Positions 32,830-41,485 of a stretch of DNA of 64,000 nt are shown piece after piece; within the stretch, counting starts at the first letter, position 1; every line of letters begins with the position of its first letter. Location: contig CAWKCC010000003.1 of assembly GCA_963848045.1 (NCBI GenBank), forward strand, positions 62,001 to 126,000, read 5' to 3'. Source of the DNA: CAVUAT01 sp963848045. Lineage in GTDB: Bacteria > Actinomycetota > Thermoleophilia > Solirubrobacterales > 70-9. The position numbers were made by a program, and so were the translations under genes. Below the pieces are notes generated by a model. It had not been told where the DNA came from. It made no database searches and worked only from the letters and a program-made list of their open reading frames with translations.

Positions 32830-33591
32830 ATGACCGCATTCGCTCCTCTCGCCTTCGTCGGCGGCATGCTGTTCGGAAGCTTCGCCAGCGTGGTGGCCCA
32901 CCGCGTGCCCCGCGGTGAGCCGTTCGTCGCCGGGCGCTCGCGCTGCACCTCGTGCGGGCACGAGATCGCCGCCTACGACAACATCCCCGTGCTCTCCTGG
33001 CTGGCCCTGCGGGGGCGCTGCCGCAGCTGCGGCGAGGCGATCTCGGCGCGCTACCCCCTGGCCGAGCTGGCGATGGCCGCGGCGTTCACGGCGACCGTGC
33101 TGGTGCTGGGCACCGACGACCTCGGTCGCCTCGCGCTGGGCCTGGTCTTCTGCGCGCTGCTGGTGACCGTCACGCTCACCGACCTCGACCAGCGCGTGAT
33201 TCCCAACGCCGTCCTCGCCGCGGGCGCCGTGGCCGCGATCGCGATCGCGGGGGCGACCGATCCCGCCAGCCTGCCCGGCCGCCTGATCGCCGCCGTTGCC
33301 GCCGGCGGTTTTCTGTTGGCCGTGGCGCTCGCCTACCCGCGAGGAATGGGGATGGGCGACGTCAAGCTCGCCGCCGTGATGGGCCTGTTCCTGGGCCGCG
33401 CGGTGGTGCCGGCTCTCGCCGTCGCGATCCTCGCCGGGGCGTTGGTGGGGATCGCGCTGATGTTGCGCGACGGCTCCGGCGCCCGCAAGACCGCGGTCCC
33501 CTTCGGGCCCTTCCTGGCACTTGGGGGCATGGTCGGGTTGCTGGCGGGCGACGGGATGCTCGACTGGTACATGGACTCGTTCGTGCGCTGA
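32830..33591 (+). CDS. pilD: Prepilin peptidase / N-methyltransferase PilD (A24 family)
   Basis: A 253-residue polytopic enzyme that cleaves prepilin leaders and methylates the new N-terminus. The cytoplasmic zinc domain has two CxxC pairs (Cys39/42 and Cys64/67) around IAAYDNIPVLSWLALRGR. The catalytic aspartates are in TLTDLDQRVIP (Asp118/120) and GMGMGDVKLAA (Asp177). The N-terminal GGMLFGSFASVVAHRVPRGE is a family signature. It is placed after the pilins and before pilM. Confidence 0.96.
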   Translation: MTAFAPLAFVGGMLFGSFASVVAHRVPRGEPFVAGRSRCTSCGHEIAAYDNIPVLSWLALRGRCRSCGEAISARYPLAELAMAAAFTATVLVLGTDDLGRLALGLVFCALLVTVTLTDLDQRVIPNAVLAAGAVAAIAIAGATDPASLPGRLIAAVAAGGFLLAVALAYPRGMGMGDVKLAAVMGLFLGRAVVPALAVAILAGALVGIALMLRDGSGARKTAVPFGPFLALGGMVGLLAGDGMLDWYMDSFVR

Positions 33592-33595
33592 TGGG

Positions 33596-33634
33596 ACTCT
33601 CGTCCACTGATCGGGGAACTTTCGTCCATCATCG
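33596..33634 (+). promoter_or_regulatory. Direct repeat upstream of pilM, possible regulator site
   Basis: ACTCTCGTCCACTGATCG (33596-33613) recurs imperfectly as ACTTTCGTCCATCATCG (33618-33634), 22 nt apart, about two helical turns. It lies in the 110-bp gap before pilM, where a promoter for pilMNO is expected. No known regulator is recognised. Confidence 0.45.
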
Positions 33635-33701
33635 AATTTCGGTATGGCGTCCGGAGGCCCAGGCGCCGATGTACTCAATACCGCGCCTAAACGGATAACC
33701 C

Positions 33702-34772
33702 ATGTTCACCATCACAGCCACCAAGAAGCCACCCACCACCGTCGGCCTCGAGATCGAGACGGGCAGCATCGCCGCGACCGAGGTCCGCAACAACGGCTCG
33801 GTCGAGGTCGCCCGCACGGCGATCGCGACGCTCGATCCGGGCATCGTCTCCGAGGGCGAGGTGACCGACCCCAAGGCGCTCTCGGCGGCTCTCAAGGCCT
33901 TCTTCTCCAAGCACAAGCTCGGCAAGACGGTGCGCCTCGGAGTCGCCAACCAGCGAGTCGTGGTGCGAACCATGAGACTGCCGCTGATCGAGGACAAGAA
34001 CGAGCTCGATACGGCGATCCGTTTCCAGGCTCAGGAGCAGATCCCGATGCCGCTCGAGCAGGCCGTGCTCGACCACCAGGTCGTCGCCAAGCAGTCGGGC
34101 GGCGAGGGCGAGCGCATGATGGACGTCGTCGCCGTCGCCGCGCGCCGCGACATGGTCCACTCCCAGCTCAAGGCACTCGAGGACGCCGGCCTGCGGCCCG
34201 TGGGGATCGACCTTTCGGCTTTCGGGATGATCCGCGCGCTCAGTGCAGGCACGCCCGAGCCCGAGGCGGGCTCGGTGCTCACCACCACGCTCTACTGCCA
34301 TCTCGGCGACATCACCAACCTCGCCGTCGCGCGCGGCACTCAGTGCCTGTTCACGCGGATCGCCCCGTACGGGATCGAGAACATCGCCACCCGCGTCGCC
34401 GAGAGCGCTCGGATGCCGAGCCACCAGGCGCGGGAGTGGCTGGTGGAGGTCGGCCTCGTTGAGGCCCTCCAGGACTTCGATGGCGATCGTGCCGAGGCCG
34501 AAACGGCCCGCGAGGCGCTGCTCGAGGGCGCCTCCAAGCTGGTTGACGAGCTGCGCGTCTCGCTCGAGTACTACGGCGCCCAGGAGGGTGCCGCGGCGAT
34601 CGAGCGCGTCGCCATCTGCGGACCTGGAAGCGCGATTCCCGGTCTCGCCGAGCGCATCCAGGACGGGATCGGGCTCAGCATCGACTCGCCCAGTCCCGCG
34701 GCCCTGGGCCACCTCGACAGCGAGGACGCCGCGAGGCTGACCGTCTCCTACGGGCTCGCGCTGGAGGATTAG
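33702..34772 (+). CDS. pilM: Type IV pilus assembly protein PilM
   Basis: A 356-residue actin-like ATPase of the pilus alignment complex on the cytoplasmic face, which binds the N-terminus of PilN. TVGLEIETGSIAATEVRNNG opens the first phosphate loop, and RLPLIEDKNELDTAIRFQAQ is the conserved PilM segment. ICGPGSAIPGLAERIQDGIG forms the adenosine-binding region. The start codon is ATG after a 110-bp gap, whereas the following genes are tightly packed. Confidence 0.94.
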   Translation: MFTITATKKPPTTVGLEIETGSIAATEVRNNGSVEVARTAIATLDPGIVSEGEVTDPKALSAALKAFFSKHKLGKTVRLGVANQRVVVRTMRLPLIEDKNELDTAIRFQAQEQIPMPLEQAVLDHQVVAKQSGGEGERMMDVVAVAARRDMVHSQLKALEDAGLRPVGIDLSAFGMIRALSAGTPEPEAGSVLTTTLYCHLGDITNLAVARGTQCLFTRIAPYGIENIATRVAESARMPSHQAREWLVEVGLVEALQDFDGDRAEAETAREALLEGASKLVDELRVSLEYYGAQEGAAAIERVAICGPGSAIPGLAERIQDGIGLSIDSPSPAALGHLDSEDAARLTVSYGLALED

Positions 34773-34774
34773 CG

Positions 34775-35602
34775 GTGCGCCCGGTAAACCTGATCCCACC
34801 CGAGGACCAGCGCGGCGACCGCGCGCCGGGGCGCACCGGCGCCGTGCCCTACGTCCTGCTCGGAGCGCTCGCCGTCGGGCTGATCGGGGTGATCGCGATG
34901 GCGATGACCAGCAAGCAGATCTCCGACCGCGAGGCTGAGAAGCAGGGCCTCAACCAGGACCTGCAGGCCGCGACGGCGCGCGCCGAGGCGCTGCGCCCGT
35001 TCGCCGACTTCCGCGCGGTGCAGGAGACCCGCAACGCGACCGTGGCGAGCCTCGCGCAGAGCCGCTTTGACTGGGAGCGCGTCTTGCGCGAGCTCGCGCT
35101 CGTGATCCCCTCTGACGTCTGGCTGTTGAACCTGACCGGCACGGTCACCCCGGCCGTCCAGGTCGACAACGGGGCCGAGATCCAGATTCGCGACACCGTG
35201 CCGGGCCCGGCGCTCGAGATGATCGGCTGCGCGCCTGACCAGGACTCGGTTGCCGGCCTGATCGCCGCCCTCGAGGACATCGACGGCGTCACCCGCGTCG
35301 GTCTCGGCTCCTCGAGCCAGACCGAGGAGGAGGTCGCCGCGCAGGCCGTCACCGGCGACGCCGCCCAGGCCACCTCCGAGGACTGCCGGACCCGCTCTTT
35401 CATCTACCAGTTCGAGATCGTGATCGCCTTCGACGCAGTGCCCGCTCCGCCCACCGCCACCACCGCCCCCTCGGTCCCCGCTCCGGTGACCCCCGAGGCC
35501 GGCGGAGCCCAGCCCGCCGCCGCCCCGGCGCCGGGATCCAACTCGACCGCCGAACAGGTCGGCGAGGCCAAGGCGGCGGCCAACCTGCTGCCGGGAGGCT
35601 GA
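34775..35602 (+). CDS. pilN: Type IV pilus assembly protein PilN-like
   Basis: A 275-residue bitopic membrane protein. The cytoplasmic N-terminus MRPVNLIPPEDQR is the PilM-binding INLLP-type motif of PilN. The helix is residues 24-43, followed by a coiled coil (ISDREAEKQGLNQDLQAATA) and a ferredoxin-like domain with RFDWERVLRELALVIPSDVW. The C-terminal 45 residues are Ala/Pro-rich. It starts with GTG 2 nt after the pilM stop. Confidence 0.92.
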   Translation: MRPVNLIPPEDQRGDRAPGRTGAVPYVLLGALAVGLIGVIAMAMTSKQISDREAEKQGLNQDLQAATARAEALRPFADFRAVQETRNATVASLAQSRFDWERVLRELALVIPSDVWLLNLTGTVTPAVQVDNGAEIQIRDTVPGPALEMIGCAPDQDSVAGLIAALEDIDGVTRVGLGSSSQTEEEVAAQAVTGDAAQATSEDCRTRSFIYQFEIVIAFDAVPAPPTATTAPSVPAPVTPEAGGAQPAAAPAPGSNSTAEQVGEAKAAANLLPGG

Positions 35603-35607
35603 GCGAG

Positions 35608-36453
35608 ATGAAGTCAACCGACAGAGCGATCCTCGTCTCGGGAGCGGTCCTGGGGCTGCTGGTCCTCTTCTACTTCATGGCGCTCGCCCCGAAGCGGGAG
35701 GAGGCCGCGAAGCTGGGCGATGAGATCACCACGCTCGAGGCCTCGATCGTCGAGCAGGAGCAGGTTGCCTCGTTCGCCGAGCAGGCGCGCTCGGACTTCC
35801 CCACCTACTACGGGCGCATGGTGGTGCTCGGCAAGGCCGTGCCCGCCGATGCGGACTCGGCTTCGATGCTGGTCGAGCTGAACGCCATCTCCAACCGCGC
35901 CAACGTGGACTTCCGCGGCATCCAGCTCGGGCAGGCCGAGAGCAGCGGTGAGGCCGCCGCGCCGGCCGCCGCCACGCCTCCGGCCGAAGGCTCGACGCCG
36001 CCGGCCGAGGGCTCGACGCCGCCGGCCGAGGGCTCGACGGCCGCCGCGAGCACCCAGGCTGCCGCAACGCCCGCACCGGCCACCGAGGCGGCCGCGGCGA
36101 CGGTTCCGATCGGCTCCGGCGTAGGGCCCGCGGGCCTGCCGACGCTGCCCTACAACCTCTTCTTCAACGGGGGCTTCTTCCAGGTCGCCGACTTCATCGC
36201 TGGAGTGGACGGCCTCGTGAGCGTGGATGACGACTCGGGCAAGGTCGCGGTCGGCGGGCGGATGCTGACCATCGACGGCTTCACGCTTCAGGGTGGAGCG
36301 CCCGGCTCCTCGCCCACGCTCGAATCCCAGCTGGTGACCACGAGCTACGTGACCCCCGCCGAGCAGGGGCTGACCCTGGGCGCCGGTCCCGGTGGCCCGG
36401 CACCGGCGGGGCAGGCCCAGGGGACGCCGGCCAGCGCGGAGGTGCTGCCATGA
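35608..36453 (+). CDS. pilO: Type IV pilus assembly protein PilO-like
   Basis: A 281-residue bitopic protein. The helix is residues 8-26, followed by a coiled coil (KREEAAKLGDEITTLEASIV) and a PilO-type domain that includes PYNLFFNGGFFQVADFIAGV. Unusually, the middle of the domain is split by a linker of about 65 residues containing three tandem PPAEGST heptads (near residues 130-150). PilO partners PilN to form the periplasm-side alignment ring in Gram-negatives. Here it would sit outside the single membrane. The final 35 residues are Gly/Pro-rich. Confidence 0.9.
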   Translation: MKSTDRAILVSGAVLGLLVLFYFMALAPKREEAAKLGDEITTLEASIVEQEQVASFAEQARSDFPTYYGRMVVLGKAVPADADSASMLVELNAISNRANVDFRGIQLGQAESSGEAAAPAAATPPAEGSTPPAEGSTPPAEGSTAAASTQAAATPAPATEAAAATVPIGSGVGPAGLPTLPYNLFFNGGFFQVADFIAGVDGLVSVDDDSGKVAVGGRMLTIDGFTLQGGAPGSSPTLESQLVTTSYVTPAEQGLTLGAGPGGPAPAGQAQGTPASAEVLP

Positions 36454-37235
36454 AGACCTGGAAGATCCAAAAGTTCTTCAGTGACGTGGTCTACGATCTG
36501 CGAAGCCGTGGCCTGCTGCCGCTCGCCGCCCTGCTGCTGGTGGCGATGATCGTGCTGCCGGTCCTGATCTCCCGGATGAGCAGCGATTCGGCACCGGTGA
36601 CGAGCGTCACCGCGACCGAGAGCGCCGCCGAGCTGGCGCCCGAGAACCAGGCCGCGGTGCTCGCCTACTCACCCGGGGTTCGCAACTACCGCAAGCGCCT
36701 CAACGACCTCGCCTCCAAGGACCCCTTCGTGCAGCAGTTCGCCGCGCCCGCTTCAGCGGCGGCGGCTCTCCCTGAGGCGCCGGCGGCCCCCGCGGGCGGC
36801 TCCGGCTCCGGCGGCGGCTTCTCGACGGGCTCGGTCGCCGGGGGCGACGAGACGGTCGTCACCGACAACTCCAAGGGCAAGGTCGAGACCCGCTACTACT
36901 ACTACGAGACCGACGTCTTGGCGGGCGTGGCCGGCACCAAGCTGAAGCGCTATAACCGGATTCAGCCGTTCACCTACCTGCCCAGCCAGCAGGTTCCTGT
37001 GCTGGCCTACCTCGGCCCCCGCTCCGACGGCAAGCGCGCGATCTTCCTCGTCTCCGACGGGGTCATCGGCCAGACCGGAGCGGGCGACTGCTTCCCGGCG
37101 CCGGCGGATTGCCAGCTGCTCGCGCTCGCCCCCGGCGACACTGAGGACCTGGTCTACGGACCCGACAACACGACCTATCGCGTCAAGGTCCGAAGCATCA
37201 GGCTGACGGTAAGCAAGAAGCCCCCCAAGGGCTGA
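36450..37235 (+). CDS. Membrane-anchored protein in PilP position, unknown
   Basis: A 261-residue bitopic protein overlapping pilO by 4 nt. The membrane helix is residues 21-40 (LLPLAALLLVAMIVLPVLIS). A Gly/Ala/Ser linker follows, then a C-terminal beta-rich domain from about residue 145, VETRYYYYETDVLAGVAG, with two Cys around DCFPAPADC. By order it takes the place of PilP, but I see no PilP homology and there is no lipobox. With no PilQ secretin in a monoderm, it may be a cell-wall-side cap of the alignment complex. Confidence 0.75.
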   Translation: MKTWKIQKFFSDVVYDLRSRGLLPLAALLLVAMIVLPVLISRMSSDSAPVTSVTATESAAELAPENQAAVLAYSPGVRNYRKRLNDLASKDPFVQQFAAPASAAAALPEAPAAPAGGSGSGGGFSTGSVAGGDETVVTDNSKGKVETRYYYYETDVLAGVAGTKLKRYNRIQPFTYLPSQQVPVLAYLGPRSDGKRAIFLVSDGVIGQTGAGDCFPAPADCQLLALAPGDTEDLVYGPDNTTYRVKVRSIRLTVSKKPPKG

Positions 37236-37245
37236 GCGGCTCCCG

Positions 37246-37275
37246 CTTCACAAAGTGAAGCATTGGCGCTATCCT
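37246..37275 (+). promoter_or_regulatory. Promoter of hxlR with palindromic operator overlapping -35
   Basis: CTTCAC-AAA-GTGAAG (37246-37260) is a perfect inverted repeat. Within it, TTCACA (37247-37252) is a -35, separated by exactly 17 bp from the -10 TATCCT (37270-37275), which lies 7 nt before the ATG. A dimeric HxlR protein binding this palindrome would block its own promoter (inference from geometry). Confidence 0.75.
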
Positions 37276-37282
37276 GCGGTTC

Positions 37283-37615
37283 ATGCATGACGATCAGTGT
37301 CCCGTCTGCCGCACCGCCGACGTGATCTCGGGAAAGTGGACGCTGCTGATCATTCGTGACCTCGCCGAGTCCTCTCTGCGTTTCTGCGAGCTCGAGCGCA
37401 GCCTCAGCGGCATCAGCCCGCGCACCCTCTCGTTGCGCCTGCGGGCACTCGAGGAGCAGGGAATCGTCGAGCGACGCACCTTCCCAGAGGTGCCGCCCCG
37501 GGTCGAGTACGCGCTCACCGACAAGGGCCGCGCGCTCGTTCCCCTGATCGAGGACATGCGCTCCTACGGCAGCCGCTGGCTTCCACGCGAGCAGCGCGAG
37601 CCGGCGACCGTCTAG
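37283..37615 (+). CDS. HxlR-family winged-helix transcriptional regulator
   Basis: A 110-residue MarR-like DNA-binding protein. The conserved CPVCRTADVISGKWTLLIIR start, FCELERSLSGISPRTLSLRL recognition region and YALTDKGRALVPLIEDM wing are all present. Cys8 and Cys11 (numbered by eye) occupy the position of the redox-sensing Cys of relatives such as HypR/QorR. It is leaderless by TATCCT 7 nt upstream and probably autoregulated through the adjacent palindrome. Its target gene is uncertain, as the following gene is 89 nt away. Confidence 0.93.
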   Translation: MHDDQCPVCRTADVISGKWTLLIIRDLAESSLRFCELERSLSGISPRTLSLRLRALEEQGIVERRTFPEVPPRVEYALTDKGRALVPLIEDMRSYGSRWLPREQREPATV

Positions 37616-37704
37616 CCGCGGCCGCGAGATACCGCGATCGCCGGTCGCCGTGCAAGGCTCCGTGCAAGGAAGGACGCGAGCGAGCGCGGGCGAAATCCTC
37701 GTGC

Positions 37705-39420
37705 GTGACCACGCTTGAGAGCACCAGCGAGCGCCTAGAGGACGCGTTGCGGCGCCTCGCCGTCGAGGCGGCCGACCTGTTCGAGCAGCTGCTCGCGGCC
37801 GGAGCCGAGCTGCCCTTCGACCTCGAGCCCTCCGAGGGCCCGCTGCCGATGTATTCCTACGCGCCGATGACCGGCCAGTTCATCGCCGAGCAGCTCGCCG
37901 AGCTGCGTCGCCTGGAGGCCTTCGTTGAGGTGCGCGAGCTCTGCTCGGAGGAGGTCGCGACCGGCTTCCTGGTCGGCCTCTGGAAAGGCAGCACCGAATT
38001 CGAGGTCGCAGGTGACCGCGTCGATGGCGCCATCGACGGCGTGCTTGCAAGCCTGGGCGGTACCGCCGCCGCCGACGGGACGCCGGCCGGCGAGGTGATC
38101 GTGCCCCTGATCGGCTTCCACATGCCCGCGGACGAGCTCGTGCTCGACGGGGTGCGGATCGTTGGCGCCGACTCCGTCGCCGATGCCCCGCGCGATGCGC
38201 TCGGCGACAAGCGCGCCTTCCTCGCCCGGGTCAGCTGCGGTTTCGCCGATCTCGCTCCAGCGGCGGCTGTCGCCGACGATCTTCGCCGCGCGCTTCGCAC
38301 GCTTCGCCTCTTTCGGCCGGGCGGCGTGGGGATCGCGGCGCACGGCTGGGCCCGCCGGTCCTCGGGGTGGGAGCGGTTCAGCACGGGCGCCGGGCGCGCC
38401 CGCAACGGCGGGTACCGGCTGACGGGCAGCGAGGTCGGCGACGTCCACAACTTCTCCCGCAAGCTGACCGAGCGCGGCGCGCGCCTTCCGGCGCTTGCCT
38501 GGGCGATCTCCCGCTTCGAGCTGGGAGCCGAGCGCCCTTCGCTGATCGAGGCCCTGAGTGACTACCTGCTCACGCTCCGCGGACTGCTCGAGGGTGGTGG
38601 CCCCGCGAACGTCGGGATCGCGGCTCGCGTGGCGGCCCTGGCGGCCGAGCCCCACGAGCGCGAGCAGACGCGGGTATGTGTCGAGCGCGCGCTGACGATC
38701 GAGCGCAAGCTGATGAGCGGGGCGCGTTACCGGCCCGCCGCCGAGGGCGGCTCGCCACTCGCCGTGATCGCCCAGCTCGAAGAGCTGCTGCGGCACATCC
38801 TCAAGGGGATGGCGACCGGCGAGCTGGAGGGCGACCTTCGCACTACCGCTGACGAGATCCTGCTCCGCGACGGGATCGTGGGGGAGGCCGCCGCGCAGCC
38901 GCCGCGCCCGACAATGGGAGAGACGGCCGAGTGGCGGCTTCCCGATCCCGTTGACGGCGACGAGCTCGATCTCTCCGATCTGGGCGAAGGTCTGTTCGAC
39001 GAGATCGAGGTCCGCCGGACATCGCCGGCAGATTCCGACGAGGCGGTCACCGAGGCTCACTCCGAGTTCACCCCGGGGGCCGACGAGGCGGAGACGCAGG
39101 AGGCCGCCCGGCTCGACGGGGCGACGAGGATCGTCGTCACCGACGTCGAACTACCGAGCATCAGCGACACGGACACAAGCGAGCAGCTCCAGGTGTCGCC
39201 CGGGCCCTTCGTCCCCGAGCCCGAGCGGGAGGCCGACTGGTTCGCCTCCGCGGAGAGCGAGCTCGAGTGGCCGGCCTTCGCCAGCCCCAGGCGCGGGCGC
39301 TCCGACGAGCGGCGCGAGCTGGACGCCGAGGCGAGTGACCGAGTTCGATATCTCTTCCCGGTGCCCGACGCCACGGACTGGGACGTCGGCGAGCTGCGCT
39401 ACGAGAGGCGATCCAGCTAG
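37705..39420 (+). CDS. Large hypothetical protein with acidic C-terminal half
   Basis: A 571-residue protein of no recognised family and with no signal peptide or membrane helix. Residues 1 to about 390 look like an alpha-rich globular domain, with LRTLRLFRPGGVGIAAHGWA, NFSRKLTERGARLPALAWAI and EREQTRVCVERALTIERKLM. Residues about 395-571 are acidic and probably disordered (EAHSEFTPGADEAETQEA). The GTG at 37705 is assumed. It converges on the ArsA pair and shares CTAG as stop, so the two mRNAs overlap. No ligand motif is visible. Confidence 0.75.
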   Translation: MTTLESTSERLEDALRRLAVEAADLFEQLLAAGAELPFDLEPSEGPLPMYSYAPMTGQFIAEQLAELRRLEAFVEVRELCSEEVATGFLVGLWKGSTEFEVAGDRVDGAIDGVLASLGGTAAADGTPAGEVIVPLIGFHMPADELVLDGVRIVGADSVADAPRDALGDKRAFLARVSCGFADLAPAAAVADDLRRALRTLRLFRPGGVGIAAHGWARRSSGWERFSTGAGRARNGGYRLTGSEVGDVHNFSRKLTERGARLPALAWAISRFELGAERPSLIEALSDYLLTLRGLLEGGGPANVGIAARVAALAAEPHEREQTRVCVERALTIERKLMSGARYRPAAEGGSPLAVIAQLEELLRHILKGMATGELEGDLRTTADEILLRDGIVGEAAAQPPRPTMGETAEWRLPDPVDGDELDLSDLGEGLFDEIEVRRTSPADSDEAVTEAHSEFTPGADEAETQEAARLDGATRIVVTDVELPSISDTDTSEQLQVSPGPFVPEPEREADWFASAESELEWPAFASPRRGRSDERRELDAEASDRVRYLFPVPDATDWDVGELRYERRSS

Positions 39421-40565
39421 GCCGCCTGACCGGTCGCCATCGCCTCCCGCTCGCGCTCCGAGGCGAACAGGTAGCGGTCGATCTCCAGCAGCCCCCCGAG
39501 GTCATGGATGTCATCGTCCATGTAGGGCACCCTGATCACGCTCTTGGCACGCAGCTCGCGCGCGAGGTGCTCGACGTTGCGTGCGTCACGGACGGCCAGG
39601 GCCTGGTAGTCGGCGAAGTTGGCGGCCACCCGCTCGGCCAGGTCCTGCCCCAGCGCCTCCGCGAGCGCCGCCGCCACCCCGTCCGCCTCCAGCAGGGCGT
39701 CGCTGGCGTAGTGGACCTTGTTGACGATCACTCCGCCGACGGGAAGCTCGGCCTCGACCAGCTTGCGGTGGAAGTAGACGGCCTCCTCTATCGGCTCGCC
39801 CTGGGGCCCGCAGACGATCAGGAACGAGGTCGCCGGGTCACGGAGCAGCTCGTTGACACGCTCGGCGCGCTCACGGAAGCCGTCCACCATGCCGCTCATC
39901 GCGGTGAAGAACTCGCTCAGGTCGGAGAGCAGGTCTATCCCGGTGATGCGCTTGAGGACCGCGAACACCACGGCGCTGCCGCGTCCGACGACCCTGGTGG
40001 CGAAGCCGGTCGGCCTCATGAACAGCTGCAACCCTCGTCCCTCGATGAACTGCATGAGGCGCTTGGGCGCATCGAGGAAGTCGAGCGCGTTGCGCGAGGG
40101 TGGCGTGTCGAGCACCAGGTAGTCGTAGCTGCCTTCCTGATGGATCTCGTAGAGCTTCTCCATCGCCATGTACTCCTGCGAGCCGGCGAGGGCGTTGGAG
40201 AGCTGTCGGTAGATGCGGTTGTCGAGGATGCGGTCGCGCGTCTCCTCGTCCTCGGCGTGCTTGCGGACCAGCTCGTCGAAGGTCGCCTTGGCGTCCAGCA
40301 TCATCGCCCAGAGCTCCCCGCGCATCTCGATGCCCGCCCGCTCGAACAGCGCGGGGTCGACCTGACGGGGCTCGTTGCCGAGCTCCTCGAGGCCCAGGGA
40401 ATCAGCCAGCCGCTTCGCCGGGTCGATGGTCAGCACCGCCACCTTGCTGCCGCGCGCGGCCAATCCCGCGGCGAGGGCGGCGGAGGTCGTGGTCTTGCCG
40501 ACCCCCCCCGACCCCGCGCAGATGGCGATCTCCTTGCCGGCCAGCATCTCGGTGATCGAGGGCAC
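39417..40565 (-). CDS. ArsA/Get3-family ATPase, second of a pair
   Basis: A 382-residue deviant Walker ATPase. EIAICAGSGGVGKTTTSAAL is the P-loop, VLTIDPAKRLADSLGL is Switch I-like, and YDYLVLDTPPSRNALDFLD carries the second nucleotide Asp. It lacks the metal-binding Cys of arsenite ArsA, so it is unlikely to be an arsenic pump. Relatives occur as pairs in actinobacteria (M. tuberculosis Rv3679-Rv3680). It starts with GTG 2 nt after the stop of the upstream ArsA gene, so the two are probably subunits of one heteromer. Confidence 0.9.
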   Translation of the reverse strand: MPSITEMLAGKEIAICAGSGGVGKTTTSAALAAGLAARGSKVAVLTIDPAKRLADSLGLEELGNEPRQVDPALFERAGIEMRGELWAMMLDAKATFDELVRKHAEDEETRDRILDNRIYRQLSNALAGSQEYMAMEKLYEIHQEGSYDYLVLDTPPSRNALDFLDAPKRLMQFIEGRGLQLFMRPTGFATRVVGRGSAVVFAVLKRITGIDLLSDLSEFFTAMSGMVDGFRERAERVNELLRDPATSFLIVCGPQGEPIEEAVYFHRKLVEAELPVGGVIVNKVHYASDALLEADGVAAALAEALGQDLAERVAANFADYQALAVRDARNVEHLARELRAKSVIRVPYMDDDIHDLGGLLEIDRYLFASEREREAMATGQAA

Positions 40566-40567
40566 GC

Positions 40568-41485
40568 TCAGACCGCCCCGGCCAGGAGCTGCAGCGCCTG
40601 CACGTCGAGGCGCGGCTTGAAGATGAAGGGCAGCGTGCGGACCGGCGATCGCACCCGGTCGCTGAGGCGTCGCAGCTGCTCGCTCTCGGAGTTGAAGCGC
40701 CGGTGCTCCGAGAGCGCGGCGCGGACCGCCGCATGGGGCGGGCCCTCGGTGATCTCCAGCACGCGCTCGAGCTTCGCGGCCTCCCCGGAGTCGAAGCGCT
40801 CGGGGTACATCGCGTTCATGTAGATCCGGTCCACGGCGATCCCGACCTCCTCCGCCAGTTGGCGCTCGAGCGACGCGGTTTCGTTGACGGGCATCTCCTC
40901 GGGAAGCGAGACGATCGCCGCCCCCGTGGTCTCGTGGTCGGTGATCAGCTCGTCGAGCTCCAGGGCCTGCGAATGGACGGGGCCGACCTTGGCGATGCCC
41001 GCGAAGGTGCGGGGCGTCTGCAGGAAGCCGACCCCGTGCCCCGTCGCCGGAGCGTCGACGATCACGAGGTCGTATCCCGTCGCCTTCTTGAGCTTGCGAT
41101 CCGGCAGGGTCAGCTCCCAGATCTTGCCCATCGTGACCAGCTCCTTGAGGCCGGGAGCGGCGCCGGCGAGATAGGTGAAGATTCGCGAGCGCATCAGCAG
41201 GTCGCGCATCGCCCTGACCTTGAGCTGAAGCAGCAGGTACTCGCGCATGGCCTCGTCTGGGTCGATGGAGATGGCGAACAGGTTCTCGGCCACCTGCACC
41301 TCGTTGAAACCCACCGCGCCCTTCTTGAAGATGCGCGAGGCGTTCTCCTGCGAGGCGACCTCGCAGACGATCGTGCGCTTGCCCTGGGCCGCCGCGGCGA
41401 GCCCGAGCGCGATCGAGACCGTGGACTTGCCGACGCCCCCCTTGCCGGTCACGAAGACCAGCCGCTTGTCCAGAAGATCCGGCAT
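40568..41485 (-). CDS. ArsA/Get3-family ATPase, first of a pair
   Basis: A 305-residue P-loop ATPase with RLVFVTGKGGVGKSTVSIAL, then RTIVCEVASQENASRIF and GYDLVIVDAPATGHGVGFLQ, the DAPATGH motif being typical of the ArsA group. The start is ATG 41485, 8 nt after a CAGAAT element, and an upstream in-frame ATG at 41539 adds only non-conserved residues. It is divergent from the ParA gene 106 bp away. Predicted heteromeric partner of the next gene; the client is unknown. Confidence 0.9.
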   Translation of the reverse strand: MPDLLDKRLVFVTGKGGVGKSTVSIALGLAAAAQGKRTIVCEVASQENASRIFKKGAVGFNEVQVAENLFAISIDPDEAMREYLLLQLKVRAMRDLLMRSRIFTYLAGAAPGLKELVTMGKIWELTLPDRKLKKATGYDLVIVDAPATGHGVGFLQTPRTFAGIAKVGPVHSQALELDELITDHETTGAAIVSLPEEMPVNETASLERQLAEEVGIAVDRIYMNAMYPERFDSGEAAKLERVLEITEGPPHAAVRAALSEHRRFNSESEQLRRLSDRVRSPVRTLPFIFKPRLDVQALQLLAGAV

